Of a stretch of DNA of 64,000 nt, positions 1 to 9,138 are shown piece after piece. The notes below the pieces were generated by a model, which had not been told where the DNA came from, ran no database searches, and saw nothing but the letters and a program-made list of their open reading frames with translations. The stretch is taken from contig NZ_JACYXC010000001.1 in NCBI RefSeq assembly GCF_016031615.1, positions 372,001 through 436,000 on the forward strand, read 5' to 3'. How positions within the stretch are numbered: position 1 is the first letter of the stretch; each line of letters starts with the position of its first letter. The position numbers and the translations under genes are program-made. This DNA is from Streptomyces pactum. Lineage in GTDB: Bacteria > Actinomycetota > Actinomycetes > Streptomycetales > Streptomycetaceae.

Positions 1-1103
1 GCGGCTTCCTCGGAGGTGAACCGCTCGGGCCGGAACACCTCCGGTTCGGGCCAGTGGTCGGGGTTCAGGTGGACCGCCCAGAACGGGTAGAAGACCGTCG
101 TCCCGGCCGGGATCCGGTAGCCGCCCACGGTCAGCGGCCCGGTCGTCTCGCGGGCCCCGTAGGGGCCGGGCGGGTAGAGGCGCATCGACTCGTCGATGGT
201 CATCCGCAGATACTCCAGCCGCCGCAGGTCGGCGTGGTCGGGCGCCGGCCGGTCACCGAGTACCAGGTCCAGCTCGTCCGCGACGCGCCGGGCCGCCCCG
301 GGGTGGTGCCCCAGCAGGTACAGGGTCCATGCGACGGCCGTCCCGGTGGTGTGGTGCGCGGCGAGCAGCACCGCCATGACGGTGTCCCGGATCCGCGCCG
401 GTGACGCCCCGGCCTCGACGAGCGTGCCGATCAGGTCGCCGGCATCGGTGCGGCCGCCGGCGCGGTGTCCTCGGACCGCCTGGTCGACGGTCGCACGGAG
501 GTGGGCGAGGGCCTCCTGCGCACCCGCGGCCGGTGCCGCCGCCGGGCCGTGGTCGGGGTCCGGGTAGAGCCGGCCCAGGTGTTCGGCGAGTACCGCCTCG
601 AACGCGGCGACCACCCGGTCGGGATCGGCCGCGTCACCACCGAGCGCGTAGCGGCAGATCATCCGCAGCGAGAGTGCGGCGAGGTCGTCGAGCAGCCGGA
701 CCGGCCCGCCGTCGGCCTGCTCGTCCCAGCGGTCGGCCAGTTCCGTGGCCAGTGCGGTGAAGGCGGCGAAGTGCCGCTCGTGGGACCGGCGCCCGGTCAG
801 GACCGACAGCACCTGCCGCCGCCACGGGGTGTGCTCGTGGGCCGGCATCACCTGGAGGTTCCCGGTCTCGAAGAGCGGGTCGAGGAAGGCGAACAGGCGC
901 CGGGGCCGCTCGTCGAGGCCGGCCGTCGCCTCCAGCAGCACCGGATCCGCGATCGACACGGCCTCCTCGGCGCCCGGCAGTGGGAACCGCACCACGGGGC
1001 CGTGGGCGGCGTGCAGCCGCAGCTGGTAGGTGTGCAGCCCGCCTGCGGCGGCGACCGCGGCGGCGCCACCGTCCGGGCAGGGTTCGGGTCCGGGGATGTC
1101 CAT
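1..1103 (-). CDS. cytochrome P450, C-terminus cut by window edge
   Basis: Reading the minus strand from ATG at 1103 gives 367 codons open to the window edge. The protein carries cytochrome P450 hallmarks: an I-helix AHHTTG near residue 249 (the family oxygen-activation motif is A/G-G-x-D/E-T-T, so the acid is replaced by His here), ESMRLYPP near residue 304 (the K-helix ExxR) and the following HLNPDHWPEPEVFRPERF segment. The Cys heme-ligand loop lies beyond the window, so the gene is incomplete only because of the cut. It is probably a soluble class I P450 needing ferredoxin partners, none of which are seen nearby. A purine-rich AAGGGACGG precedes the start. The substrate cannot be inferred. 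The neighbour cbiZ is divergent, separated by about 0.94 kb of repeat-rich DNA. Confidence 0.9.
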   Translation of the reverse strand, partial: MDIPGPEPCPDGGAAAVAAAGGLHTYQLRLHAAHGPVVRFPLPGAEEAVSIADPVLLEATAGLDERPRRLFAFLDPLFETGNLQVMPAHEHTPWRRQVLSVLTGRRSHERHFAAFTALATELADRWDEQADGGPVRLLDDLAALSLRMICRYALGGDAADPDRVVAAFEAVLAEHLGRLYPDPDHGPAAAPAAGAQEALAHLRATVDQAVRGHRAGGRTDAGDLIGTLVEAGASPARIRDTVMAVLLAAHHTTGTAVAWTLYLLGHHPGAARRVADELDLVLGDRPAPDHADLRRLEYLRMTIDESMRLYPPGPYGARETTGPLTVGGYRIPAGTTVFYPFWAVHLNPDHWPEPEVFRPERFTSEEA

Positions 1104-1603
1104 GGCCGTCCGTCCCTTCTCACCGGGTGCCTCTCCCGGTGGCTCACCGGGTGCTCCGTCCGGGTGCCTTGCGTGGGTGCCGCGGCCGGGTGCCGGGGCC
1201 GGGTGCCCGGCCGCGGCACTTCGGGGGATGCCCCGGCCGGTGCCCGGCCGGACGAGCCGGCGCTCCCCGCGCGTGCCCGTCATGGAGGAGTCTCCCCCCG
1301 CCGGGCCGGGACATCCGGCGGACGCGCCGACCGGCAGCCGGCACGGAGGCGGGGGCCGGGAGACGGGGTGACGCCCGGGCCGGCCCTGCCTCCGCGCGGA
1401 GGGCCCGGCGCCGCGACGTCCCGCCGGAGGTCGGGCCAGCGGCACGGGGTCCGGGGTCGAACGGCAGCGCCAGGGCCGGGGCCGTCCGGGAGCCGGGGAC
1501 GGGGTCGGGGCTCCCCGGCAGGGCGAGGCCGGTGGGCCCGTCCGGCGGCCGGGGCGGGCCCGGGGAGGTCGGGGCCACCCGGGTGTCCGGCCCGGTGCCC
1601 GCC
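1104..1603. other. non-coding GC-rich stretch with CCGGGTGC-type short repeats
   Basis: No convincing gene is seen between the P450 start and the duplicated block upstream of cbiZ. The segment 1115-1240 contains many imperfect copies of CCGGGTGC/GGGTGCCG. It should hold the P450 promoter but no clear -10/-35 pair is visible. Open frames on both strands have arginine/proline/glycine-only composition and no family resemblance. Confidence 0.5.
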
Positions 1604-2133
1604 CGGCGTACCCGGGCTGGGCCCGGCGGCCGGAGGCCGACCGTCGACGGCCCGGCGGCCGGAGGCCGGCCGTCGACGGCCTGGCACCCCCGCCCCGGCC
1701 GGGACCGTCCCGCGGGTACCGCCAGGCAGGGGCATGCGGAGAGGAAGCCCCCTCAGCGGCTTGCCGAGGGAGGGCGGTGAGCGGGCCGGGACGGCGCACC
1801 GGTGAGGACGGCCGGGAGGGAACCCCGGCGGCGGCCTCGGTCGAGCCCTGCGGGCCGGCCCGGCGCGACGGCTCGGCGTACCCGGGCTGGGCCCGGCGGC
1901 CGGAGGCCGACCGTCGACGGCCCGGCGGCCGGAGGCCGGCCGTCGACGGCCTGGCACCCCCGCCCCGGCCGGGACCGTCCCGCGGGTACCGCCAGGCAGG
2001 GGCATGCGGAGAGGAAGCCCCCTCAGCGGCTTGCCGAGGGAGGGCGGTGAGCGGGCCGGGACGGCGCACCGGTGAGGACGGCCGGGAGGGAACCCCGGCG
2101 GCGGCCCCGGTCGAGCCCTCGCGGGCCGGCCCG
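1604..2133. repeat. 270-bp tandem duplication covering the RBS and start of cbiZ
   Basis: The block 1604-1873 is repeated at 1874-2133 with a period of exactly 270 bp. The copies differ by a T/C at 1837 versus 2107 and a one-base insertion near 2120. Each copy contains two adjacent ~30-bp sub-repeats (CGGCGGCCGGAGGCCG followed by a CCGTCGACGG core), a GGGG/CCCC hairpin, a GAGGGAGGG ribosome-binding site and a GTG start (1777 and 2047). Because 270 is a multiple of 3 and no stop intervenes, both starts are in frame with cbiZ, so a 90-residue N-terminal extension is possible. The near identity implies a recent duplication or an assembly artefact. Confidence 0.9.
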
Positions 2134-2799
2134 CTGTCCGTGCGCCTGCTGACCCGTACCGAGGACGGCGAGCGGCTGAGCGCTCTGCTGTGGCGGGCGG
2201 GCCCGGGCTGGCGGATGATCAGCAGCGCGGTGCTGGGCGGAGGCATCGGCGAGCGCGCCTGGGTCCTCAACGCGCAGGTCTCCCACGGCTACCGGCGCAC
2301 CGACGCCGACCGGCACCTCGCCGGCCTGGCCGCCGACGCCGGGGTGACCGGGGCCGGTGTGGGCCTGATGACGGCCGCCGACGTGGGGGCGTACGGCCAT
2401 GCCCGGGACGGTGGTGCGGCCGCGGTCGCCACCGCGGGGCTGGGCGTACGCGGGTGGGCGGCGGCCTCCCCGGCGGAGTCCCCGGCGGTGGCCTCGGCCG
2501 TGCCGGCCCCGCCGGGCACCGTCAACATCGTCGTCGCCCTCCCGGTGGCCCTGACCGACGCCGCGCTGGTCAACGCGGTGGCCACGGCCACCGAGGCGAA
2601 GGTGCAGGCGCTGCTGGAGGCCGGTTACGACTGTTCCGGCACGCCCACCGACGCCGTCTGTGTCGCCGCGCACACGCCGGTGCCGGGCGCGGAGGTCCAC
2701 GCCTTCGCGGGACCTCGCTCACGGTGGGGATCCCGGCTGGCCCGCGCCGTCCACTCCGCCGTACGGAGCGCCGCCGCGCGGGCCGCCGCCGCACCGTGA
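2047..2799 (+). CDS. cbiZ: adenosylcobinamide amidohydrolase CbiZ
   Basis: A 250-residue protein of the CbiZ family. Its known reaction removes the aminopropanol side chain from adenosylcobinamide to give adenosylcobyric acid, allowing salvage of cobinamides. Family features visible are GWRMISSAVLGGGIG near residue 55, the central GVGLMTAAD, and the C-terminal EAKVQALLEAGYDCSG followed by GTPTDAVCVAA near residues 190-205, close to the conserved G-T-x-T-D-A block. The GTG at 2047 is preceded by GAGGGAGGG. An identical RBS and start at 1777, part of a tandem duplication, would add 90 low-complexity residues, so the shorter form is preferred. It is divergent from the P450 and about 40 kb from the cobalamin cluster. 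No cobalamin riboswitch is recognisable upstream. Confidence 0.85.
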   Translation: MSGPGRRTGEDGREGTPAAAPVEPSRAGPLSVRLLTRTEDGERLSALLWRAGPGWRMISSAVLGGGIGERAWVLNAQVSHGYRRTDADRHLAGLAADAGVTGAGVGLMTAADVGAYGHARDGGAAAVATAGLGVRGWAAASPAESPAVASAVPAPPGTVNIVVALPVALTDAALVNAVATATEAKVQALLEAGYDCSGTPTDAVCVAAHTPVPGAEVHAFAGPRSRWGSRLARAVHSAVRSAAARAAAAP

Positions 2800-3171
2800 C
2801 GCCGTGTCCGGAACGCGGCGGGCGGCCGCCCGCCCCGGGCCCGGCGGCGTCGCGCCCCACCGGCGCCGCGGGTTCCCGGCGGGGGCGCCGCCTTCTGACG
2901 GTCCGTCACCACCGGCGTTCGTGCCCCTTTTCCCTGCCCGGCGGGAGCGTCCCGCACCGGGAACGCACGGGCCGGCGGCCCGGGCCGGCCGGGGGCACCC
3001 CGCTCCGGCGGGCCCGCTCCCGGCACATCGGCCGGGACCGGCTGCGCCGCGTCAGGCGCTTCCGGCGTCCGGCAGGTCAGCCGGGGCTGCGGTACCGGGT
3101 CCGCGGTGCCGGGTCCCGGGTGCCGGGTCCGCGGTGCGGGCCGGCGGCCCGCACCCCGGCCGCAGGCCGCC
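2800..3171. other. intergenic region with short TGCCGGG-type repeats
   Basis: No gene is supported between the convergent cbiZ and the cap-domain gene. Positions about 3088-3140 hold imperfect repeats built from GGTGCCGGGTC and GGTCCGCGGTGC, in the opposite orientation to the CCCGGCA heptamers at 9098. Nothing else is recognisable. Confidence 0.45.
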
Positions 3172-3846
3172 TCAGGCGGTGCCGGCGGTGTGCACCGAGG
3201 CGAACAGCCCGCGGCAGGTGCCACCGTCGGGTCCCTGCCATTCGGCGGTGACCTCGCCCAGGGCGGATCCCGCGTCGGCCGCGCCCGGTCCCGCCGGGGC
3301 CAGGACACGGTGGAACCGCAGCGTCAGTTCACCGGCCGCCCCTGCCCGGACCAGGACATCGGTGCCCTCCGGACCGTGGCCCACCTCCACCGGCCCGGAC
3401 ACCGTCCCGATCACGGCGTCCGCGAAGCGGCCGGTGACCGACGGGTCGGTCTGGTTGCTGATGCTCTGGGCCTGGGCCTCGACCCGGCCCAGCATGAACG
3501 CGAACAACTGCGTGACGAGCACCGGGTCGTACGTCCCGTCGTAGATCCACCGGCGCCCCAGCACCCCGTGCTCGGAGGTGCCGAGCAGGGCCCGGTCCGC
3601 ACCGGCGAGCGGCGCCCCGCGGTAGGTGAGGGGCACCAGGTAGTCACCGGGCCGGTCCTCGGCGGCGTCCCGGGCCACCATGAACTCGATGCCGACCTCC
3701 CCGTCGGGGTCGTCGAGCCGGAAACCGCCCACCCGGGACAGCTCCGGCCGGCTTCCGCCGCCCCGGTACCACGGCTGATCGGGCAGCCACGGGGTGAGCA
3801 GTTCGAGTTTCGTGGGCGTCAGCGTCGTACGGTGAATGACGGCCAT
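3172..3846 (-). CDS. maltokinase N-terminal cap-like domain protein
   Basis: A 224-residue protein starting MAVIHRTTLTPTKLELLTPWLPDQPWY, which closely resembles the N-terminal cap domain found on actinobacterial maltokinases and on small stand-alone CG0192-like proteins. No kinase domain follows, so an enzymatic role is not supported. It may bind nucleotide-sugar or trehalose-related ligands, but that is inference. No signal peptide or membrane segment is seen. ATG at 3846 is preceded by GGAAAGG; an upstream in-frame ATG would add a basic low-complexity tail without RBS. It is divergent from the secreted peptidase gene at 4085, with about 240 bp of shared regulatory DNA. No trehalose or glycogen genes are adjacent. 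Confidence 0.65.
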   Translation of the reverse strand: MAVIHRTTLTPTKLELLTPWLPDQPWYRGGGSRPELSRVGGFRLDDPDGEVGIEFMVARDAAEDRPGDYLVPLTYRGAPLAGADRALLGTSEHGVLGRRWIYDGTYDPVLVTQLFAFMLGRVEAQAQSISNQTDPSVTGRFADAVIGTVSGPVEVGHGPEGTDVLVRAGAAGELTLRFHRVLAPAGPGAADAGSALGEVTAEWQGPDGGTCRGLFASVHTAGTA

Positions 3847-4084
3847 GCGGCGGCACCTTTCCCTGGTCGGAGCCCCCATCCTGCCACCGCCGGGGTGGGC
3901 CCCCGGCACCCGGGACCGGCCATCCGGCGCTGCCGGCGAGCCTCCGGAACCCGCCGCGCCCGGCGTGGTGTTGTCCCGGCCGCACCCGCGCGACGGGCGG
4001 GTGACCTCCGTGGATGTACCGGCGTCGTTGTTACCCGCTCATCATGTGCTCATCGCGGCGCCACCACACGGAGCCGCGACCGTG

Positions 4085-5569
4085 ATGCGCATGATCACGC
4101 GCAGACAACCGCATCCGAACGCCGGGCGCCGGGTCCTCTCCGTCCTGCTGACCCTGACCGCCTCGGCCGCTGCCCTGGCGGTCCCGGGCCCGGCGTCCGC
4201 CACCCCGGCCGGCGCCCCGGCCCCGACCGGTTCGATCCGCTGGGGCACCTGCCCGGCGAGCGATCCGCTCCCCGCACCCGGCCCGCAGGTGCAGTGCGGC
4301 ACGCTCCGGGTGCCGGTGGACTGGTCGCAACCGGACGGCCCCACGACCGACATCTTCGTCGCCCGGCACCGGGCCACCGACCCCGGGCGGCGGGTCGGTG
4401 TGCTGATGACGAACCCGGGCGGGCCGGGGGCTCCCGGCGCCGACTCCGCGATGTACGCGGACGACCCCTACTCCGGCTACTCCGCCTCCCTGCGGGAGCG
4501 CTTCGACATCGTGGGGTTCGACCCGCGCGGCATCGGTCGCAGCAACTCCGTCACCTGCGACGAGTCGATCCGTGAATCGATCCCGGCGCGGCCCCGCGAC
4601 GCGGCCGGGTTCAACCGGCTGCGCACCCTCAACGGCCGGCTGGCCGACAGCTGTCTGGAGCGGTCCGGTCCGCTCGCCGCCCACATGGACGGCGAGACCG
4701 TCGCCCGCGACATGGACGCGATCCGCGCCGCGCTGGGTGAGCGCACCATCAGTTTCATCGGCCACTCCTACGGCACCTTCCTGGGCGAGCGCTACGCGCG
4801 GCTGTTCCCGGAGAACCTCCGCGCCCTGGCCCTGGACAGCGCGATGGATCCGGAACGGCCGGACGCCGAGCGCTACCTGACGGACGGCAGCGTCGCGGTG
4901 GAGGGCGCCCTGAGGAAGGTCGCGGCATGGTGTGCGCAGGACGCGTCCTGCGTGCTGAAGGGCGAGGACGTGCTGGCGCTGACCTCGCGGCTGTTCGACC
5001 GCGCCGAGGCGGGCACGCTCCACGAGCCGGGCCCCACCGGACCGACGCGGCGGAAGCTGACCGCCGACCAGCTGTCGGGGATACTCACCGCCGTGCTGCG
5101 CGGCTGGAGCCCCCAGGTCTCGACGGAGCAGCTGGCCGCCCTGCACACCGGGAAGGGCGAGGTCCATCTGTGGCCGGGGCGCTCGGACTCCGTCGTGCAG
5201 CTGGTGCTGTGCCGGGACAACGACTTCCGGATCCGCGACCACGCCGAGTACCGGGCCATCATGGGGCGGGTGGCGAAGGCCGCCCCGCACGTCCGGTACA
5301 ACGCCCAGGCCCTGGACATGGTCCTCGGTTGCCAGGGCTGGAGCATGCCGCCCAAGCCCCGGCCCGCCCAGGCGTCCGGCGACCTGCCGCCCGCCCTCGT
5401 GGCCAACGCCCGGTACGACCAGGCGACGCCGCTGCCCGGTGCGCGGCGCATGGCTCGCGCCTTCCCCGGGGCGCGGCTGCACGTCTCGGAGACCGTCGGC
5501 CACTGGCTCTACACCCAGGACGATGTGAAGCAGGTCCTCGACAGCTTCCTGCTCAGCCCCGGGAGCTGA
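4085..5569 (+). CDS. secreted alpha/beta hydrolase, tripeptidyl aminopeptidase (Tap/Slp) family
   Basis: A 494-residue exported serine hydrolase of the peptidase S33 group. The signal peptide is clear: a basic start, a hydrophobic stretch VLSVLLTLTASAAALAV, and a likely cleavage after PASA near residue 40. The oxyanion loop NPGGPG lies near residue 110, the nucleophile elbow GHSYGT near residue 226 (Ser227), the acid in ANARYDQATPL near residue 444, and the base in GHWLY near residue 473. A conserved TAP-like C-terminal domain is present. Family members release N-terminal tripeptides from peptides and propeptides outside the cell. ATG 4085 sits three bases after an alternative GTG 4082 and two codons before ATG 4091. 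The gene is single and followed by a strong hairpin terminator. Confidence 0.9.
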   Translation: MRMITRRQPHPNAGRRVLSVLLTLTASAAALAVPGPASATPAGAPAPTGSIRWGTCPASDPLPAPGPQVQCGTLRVPVDWSQPDGPTTDIFVARHRATDPGRRVGVLMTNPGGPGAPGADSAMYADDPYSGYSASLRERFDIVGFDPRGIGRSNSVTCDESIRESIPARPRDAAGFNRLRTLNGRLADSCLERSGPLAAHMDGETVARDMDAIRAALGERTISFIGHSYGTFLGERYARLFPENLRALALDSAMDPERPDAERYLTDGSVAVEGALRKVAAWCAQDASCVLKGEDVLALTSRLFDRAEAGTLHEPGPTGPTRRKLTADQLSGILTAVLRGWSPQVSTEQLAALHTGKGEVHLWPGRSDSVVQLVLCRDNDFRIRDHAEYRAIMGRVAKAAPHVRYNAQALDMVLGCQGWSMPPKPRPAQASGDLPPALVANARYDQATPLPGARRMARAFPGARLHVSETVGHWLYTQDDVKQVLDSFLLSPGS

Positions 5570-5576
5570 TCCCCGG

Positions 5577-5608
5577 CCGCCCGTGCGGTACCCCCACCGC
5601 ACGGGCGG
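5577..5608 (+). terminator. perfect 13-bp stem-loop after the peptidase gene
   Basis: The arm CCGCCCGTGCGGT at 5577-5589 pairs perfectly with ACCGCACGGGCGG at 5596-5608 across a 6-nt loop, 8 bases after the stop codon. No long T-run follows, which is usual in Streptomyces, where GC-rich hairpins alone often end transcripts. Confidence 0.8.
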
Positions 5609-5897
5609 TCCCCCGTGTCCGGCGCCGGGCGGCCAACGCCCGTAGGCCGCACAGCGGTTGCGGGCGTCCAGAACACCGGTGCGAGGCCCCGGGGGCGGTA
5701 CGGAGGTCCGGAGCCGGGCAGAATCCCGGCGGCGCCCGGGGCACTCCGCCCGGGCTGAGGCCGGTTCTCCAGTCCGGCCCGCCACGATGCATTCACCTGG
5801 TGCCGTCCCGGTGTACGGCCGGGCGGGCGGGAGGCTCCGCACGTGCGCCCGCCGCCCGTCCCACCGGCGGCCGGCCGTCGACGAGTGGGGGTCCGCC

Positions 5898-8800
5898 ATG
5901 CACAACGACCGTGGCATCACCGAAGACCGGCTCCGGCGGGTGCTCCAGGAGCGGATACGCCCGGCGGTCCGCCCGCGGTCCGTACCGCTGACCGTCGGGA
6001 TGTGGCAGGCGCCGGGCGAACCGGTCCCGGTCGCCGAGGGGCTGGCCGCCCCCCGTACGCCGGTCCGCGCCGGGGACGCCTGGGGCCCGCCGTGGGGCAC
6101 CTGCTGGTTCACGGTGACCGGCACCGTGCCGCACGGCTGGGCGGGCCGCACCGTGGAGGCGGTGCTGGACCTGGGGTTCACCGACGCCATGCCGGGCTTC
6201 CAGTGCGAGGGGCTGGTGTACCGGCCGGACGGCTCCCCGGTGAAGGGGCTCAACCCGCTCAACCGGTGGGTCCGCGTCGGTGCGCCGGTGGCCGGCGGGG
6301 AGGCGGTGGAGCTGCACATCGAGGCCGCCGCCAACCCGCTGATCCTCGACGACCACCGCCCGTTCCGCCCCACCGCGCTGGGCGACCCGCTGACCGCCGG
6401 CCCGGAGCCGCTGTACCGGCTGGGCCGGATGGAGCTGACCGTCTTCGACGAGACGGTGTGGGAGCTGGTGCAGGACCTGGAGGTGCTGGGCGGGCTGATG
6501 GCGGAGCTTCCGGTGGACACGCCGCGCCGCTGGGAGATCCTGCGGGCGGTGGAACGGGCGCTGGACGCGGTGGACCTCCAGGACGTGAACGCCACCGCCG
6601 GACGGGCCCGCGAACGCCTGGCGGACGTGCTGGCCGCGCCGGCGCACGCCTCGGCGCACCGGATCAGCGCGGTCGGGCACAGCCACATCGACTCCGCGTG
6701 GCTGTGGCCGCTGCGGGAGACGGTGCGGAAGGTGGCCCGGACGGCGGCGAACATGACCGCGCTGCTGGAGGAGGACCCGGACTTCGTGTTCGCCATGTCC
6801 CAGGCCCAGCAGTTCGCCTGGATCAAGGAGCACCGGCCGGAGGTGTACGCGCGGGTCAAGAAGGCGGTGGCCGACGGCCGGTTCGTCCCGGTGGGCGGGA
6901 TGTGGGTGGAGTCGGACACCAACATGCCCGGGTCCGAGGCGCTGGCCCGGCAGTTCGTCCACGGCAAGCGGTTCTTCCTGGAGGAGTTCGGCATCGAGAC
7001 CGAGGAGGTGTGGCTGCCGGACAGCTTCGGCTACTCCGCCGCCCTGCCGCAGCTGGTGCGGCTGGCCGGCGCCCGGTGGTTCCTGACCCAGAAGATCTCC
7101 TGGAGCCGGACCAACACCTTCCCGCACCACACCTTCTGGTGGGAGGGGCTGGACGGCACCCGGGTCTTCACCCACTTCCCGCCGATCGACACCTACAACG
7201 CGGAGCTGTCGGGCCGCGAACTGGCCCACGCGGTGCGCAACTTCCGGGACAAGGGCGGGGCGACCCGCTCGCTGGCCCCCACCGGGTGGGGTGACGGCGG
7301 GGGCGGCACCACCCGGGAGATGCTGGCGCGCGCCCGGCGGCTGGCGGACCTGGAGGGCTCGCCGCGGGTGGTCTTCGAAAAGCCGTCGGCGTTCTTCGAG
7401 AAGGCCCGGGAGGAGTACCCGGACGCGCCGGTGTGGGCCGGGGAGCTGTACCTGGAGCTGCACCGGGCGACGCTGACCAGCCAGGCGCGGACCAAGCAGG
7501 GCAACCGGCGCAGCGAGCACCTGCTGCGGGAGGCCGAGCTGTGGGCGGCGACGGCCGCGGTGCGGACCGGCTTCCGCTACCCGTACCAGGAACTGGACCG
7601 GGTGTGGAAGACGGTGCTGCTGCTGCAGTTCCACGACATCCTGCCCGGCTCCTCCATAGCCTGGGTGCACCGGGAGGCGGAGGAGCGGTACGCGGCGGTC
7701 GCCCGGGAGCTGGAACAGATCATCGGGGCCGCGCAGACGGCGCTGGCCGGGGACGCGTCGGCGGGCAGCTCGGTGGTGTTCAACGCGGCGCCGCACGAGC
7801 GCGACGGGGTGCCGGCCGGCGGGGCCGCGCCGGTGGCCTCCGGTACCGCCAGGCTCCCGGCGGTACCGGTCCTCACCTCGGCGGCGCCGGCCGCGGACGG
7901 CGGGTTCCGGCTGGACAACGGGGTACTGCGGGTGCATGTGGACGACCGGGGCCTGCCGGTGTCGGTGTACGACATCGCCGCCGGCCGGGAGGTCGTGGCG
8001 CCCGGCCGGGCCGCCGGGCTGCTCCAGCTCCACCCCGACCTGCCGAACCGGTGGGACGCCTGGGACGTGGACCACTTCTACCGCAACACGGTGTCCGATC
8101 TGACCGGGGTGGAGCGGCTGGAGCTGCTGGACGACACCTCGGTGCGGGTGGTGCGGGTCTTCGGGTCCTCCCGGGTGGAGCAGCGGATCACCCTGCCGCC
8201 GGGCGAGCGGCGGCTGGAGTTCGACACCGAGGTGGAGTGGCGGGAGACGGAGAAGTTCCTCAAGGCGGCCTTCCCGCTCGACGTGCACACCGACCGGGTG
8301 GCGGCCGAGACGCAGTTCGGCCACCTGTACCGGCCCACCCACACCAACACCAGCTGGGACGCGGCGAAGTTCGAGGCGTGCGCGCACCGCTTCGTCCACC
8401 TGGCCGAGCCGGGCTGGGGGGTGGCGCTGGTCAACGACTCCACGTACGGCTACGACGTGAGCCGCGCGGTGCGCCCCGGGCCCGGGGGCACGTCCGGCGG
8501 GACGACCACGGAGGTGCGGCTGTCGCTGCTGCGGGCGCCCCGCTTCCCCGACCCGGGCACCGACCAGGGCGTGCACCGGTTCCGGTACGCGCTGGTGCCC
8601 GGCGCGGGCACGGCGGACGCGGTCCGGGAGGGGTACCGGATCAATCTGCCCCCGCGGCGGGTGCCGGGGGACCGCGCCGTGGCGCCGCTGGTGTCGGTGT
8701 CCGGTGACGCGGTGGTGGTGAGCGCGGTCAAGCTGGCCGACGACGGTTCCGGGGACGTGGTGGTGCGGCTGTACGAGTCGCTGGGCGGCCGGACCCGCGC

Positions 8801-8960
8801 CCGGCTGACCGCCGGGTTCCCGGTCGCGTCGGTGGCGGTGTGCGACCTGCTGGAGCGTCCGGTGGAGACGGCCGGGCACACCGGGCGGGAGGTGCCGCTG
8901 GACCTGCGTCCCTTCGAGATCGTCACGCTGCGACTGGCCCGCGGCGGCGCCCGCACCTGA
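5898..8960 (+). CDS. alpha-mannosidase, glycoside hydrolase family 38
   Basis: A 1020-residue cytoplasmic enzyme with the domain order of GH38: an N-terminal beta domain, catalytic barrel, middle helical domain and C-terminal beta-sandwich. Zinc and active-site elements are visible. AVGHSHIDSAWLWPLRE near residue 258 provides the metal-binding His and Asp, LPDSFGYSAALPQL near residue 374 the nucleophile Asp, and LLLQFHDILPGSS near residue 580 a further metal-site His-Asp. Length fits bacterial and yeast-type alpha-mannosidases that release terminal alpha-mannose from oligosaccharides. No signal peptide is present at the ATG chosen. The start MHNDRGITEDRL follows a weak RBS; upstream in-frame codons are low complexity. 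The gene stands alone, with no sugar transporter beside it. Confidence 0.93.
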   Translation: MHNDRGITEDRLRRVLQERIRPAVRPRSVPLTVGMWQAPGEPVPVAEGLAAPRTPVRAGDAWGPPWGTCWFTVTGTVPHGWAGRTVEAVLDLGFTDAMPGFQCEGLVYRPDGSPVKGLNPLNRWVRVGAPVAGGEAVELHIEAAANPLILDDHRPFRPTALGDPLTAGPEPLYRLGRMELTVFDETVWELVQDLEVLGGLMAELPVDTPRRWEILRAVERALDAVDLQDVNATAGRARERLADVLAAPAHASAHRISAVGHSHIDSAWLWPLRETVRKVARTAANMTALLEEDPDFVFAMSQAQQFAWIKEHRPEVYARVKKAVADGRFVPVGGMWVESDTNMPGSEALARQFVHGKRFFLEEFGIETEEVWLPDSFGYSAALPQLVRLAGARWFLTQKISWSRTNTFPHHTFWWEGLDGTRVFTHFPPIDTYNAELSGRELAHAVRNFRDKGGATRSLAPTGWGDGGGGTTREMLARARRLADLEGSPRVVFEKPSAFFEKAREEYPDAPVWAGELYLELHRATLTSQARTKQGNRRSEHLLREAELWAATAAVRTGFRYPYQELDRVWKTVLLLQFHDILPGSSIAWVHREAEERYAAVARELEQIIGAAQTALAGDASAGSSVVFNAAPHERDGVPAGGAAPVASGTARLPAVPVLTSAAPAADGGFRLDNGVLRVHVDDRGLPVSVYDIAAGREVVAPGRAAGLLQLHPDLPNRWDAWDVDHFYRNTVSDLTGVERLELLDDTSVRVVRVFGSSRVEQRITLPPGERRLEFDTEVEWRETEKFLKAAFPLDVHTDRVAAETQFGHLYRPTHTNTSWDAAKFEACAHRFVHLAEPGWGVALVNDSTYGYDVSRAVRPGPGGTSGGTTTEVRLSLLRAPRFPDPGTDQGVHRFRYALVPGAGTADAVREGYRINLPPRRVPGDRAVAPLVSVSGDAVVVSAVKLADDGSGDVVVRLYESLGGRTRARLTAGFPVASVAVCDLLERPVETAGHTGREVPLDLRPFEIVTLRLARGGART

Positions 8961-9097
8961 CCGGCCGGGCACCGGGAACACGCCCTCCGCCGCCCGGGAT
9001 CACGGCCCGCCCGCGCGCCCCGGCCCCCGGACGGCCGGGGCGCGGAGAGCCGGGCGCGCGGACGGCCGGGCGGCCCGACGGCCGGGCGCGCGGAGAT

Positions 9098-9132
9098 CCC
9101 GGCACCCGGCACCCGGCACCCGGCACCCGGCA
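9098..9132. repeat. five perfect CCCGGCA heptamers
   Basis: CCCGGCA occurs five times head to tail, followed by a partial copy, directly upstream of the inverted repeat in front of the LysE gene. The preceding bases (about 9005-9095) are built from GGACGGCCGGGCG-like units. Confidence 0.9.
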
Positions 9133-9138
9133 CCGAAT

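Noticed and set aside
1680..2046. Possible cobalamin riboswitch in front of cbiZ
   Set aside because: The conserved GGTGCGAATCCGG, CCCGCCACTGT and AGCCAGG boxes seen upstream of cobN are absent; only generic hairpins are present.
1777..2046. Use of the upstream GTG as the real cbiZ start
   Set aside because: The extra 90 residues derive entirely from the tandem duplication and are low complexity; the copy at 2047 has the same RBS and gives the usual protein length.
4031..6994. 987-residue minus-strand open frame spanning peptidase and mannosidase 5' end
   Set aside because: Crosses two well-supported plus-strand genes and has no domain or consistent composition.
5793..8981. Very long minus-strand open frame opposite the alpha-mannosidase gene
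   Set aside because: Its translation is a mirror of GC-biased codons with Arg/Gly/Pro/His composition and no family motif; the plus strand holds a full GH38 enzyme.
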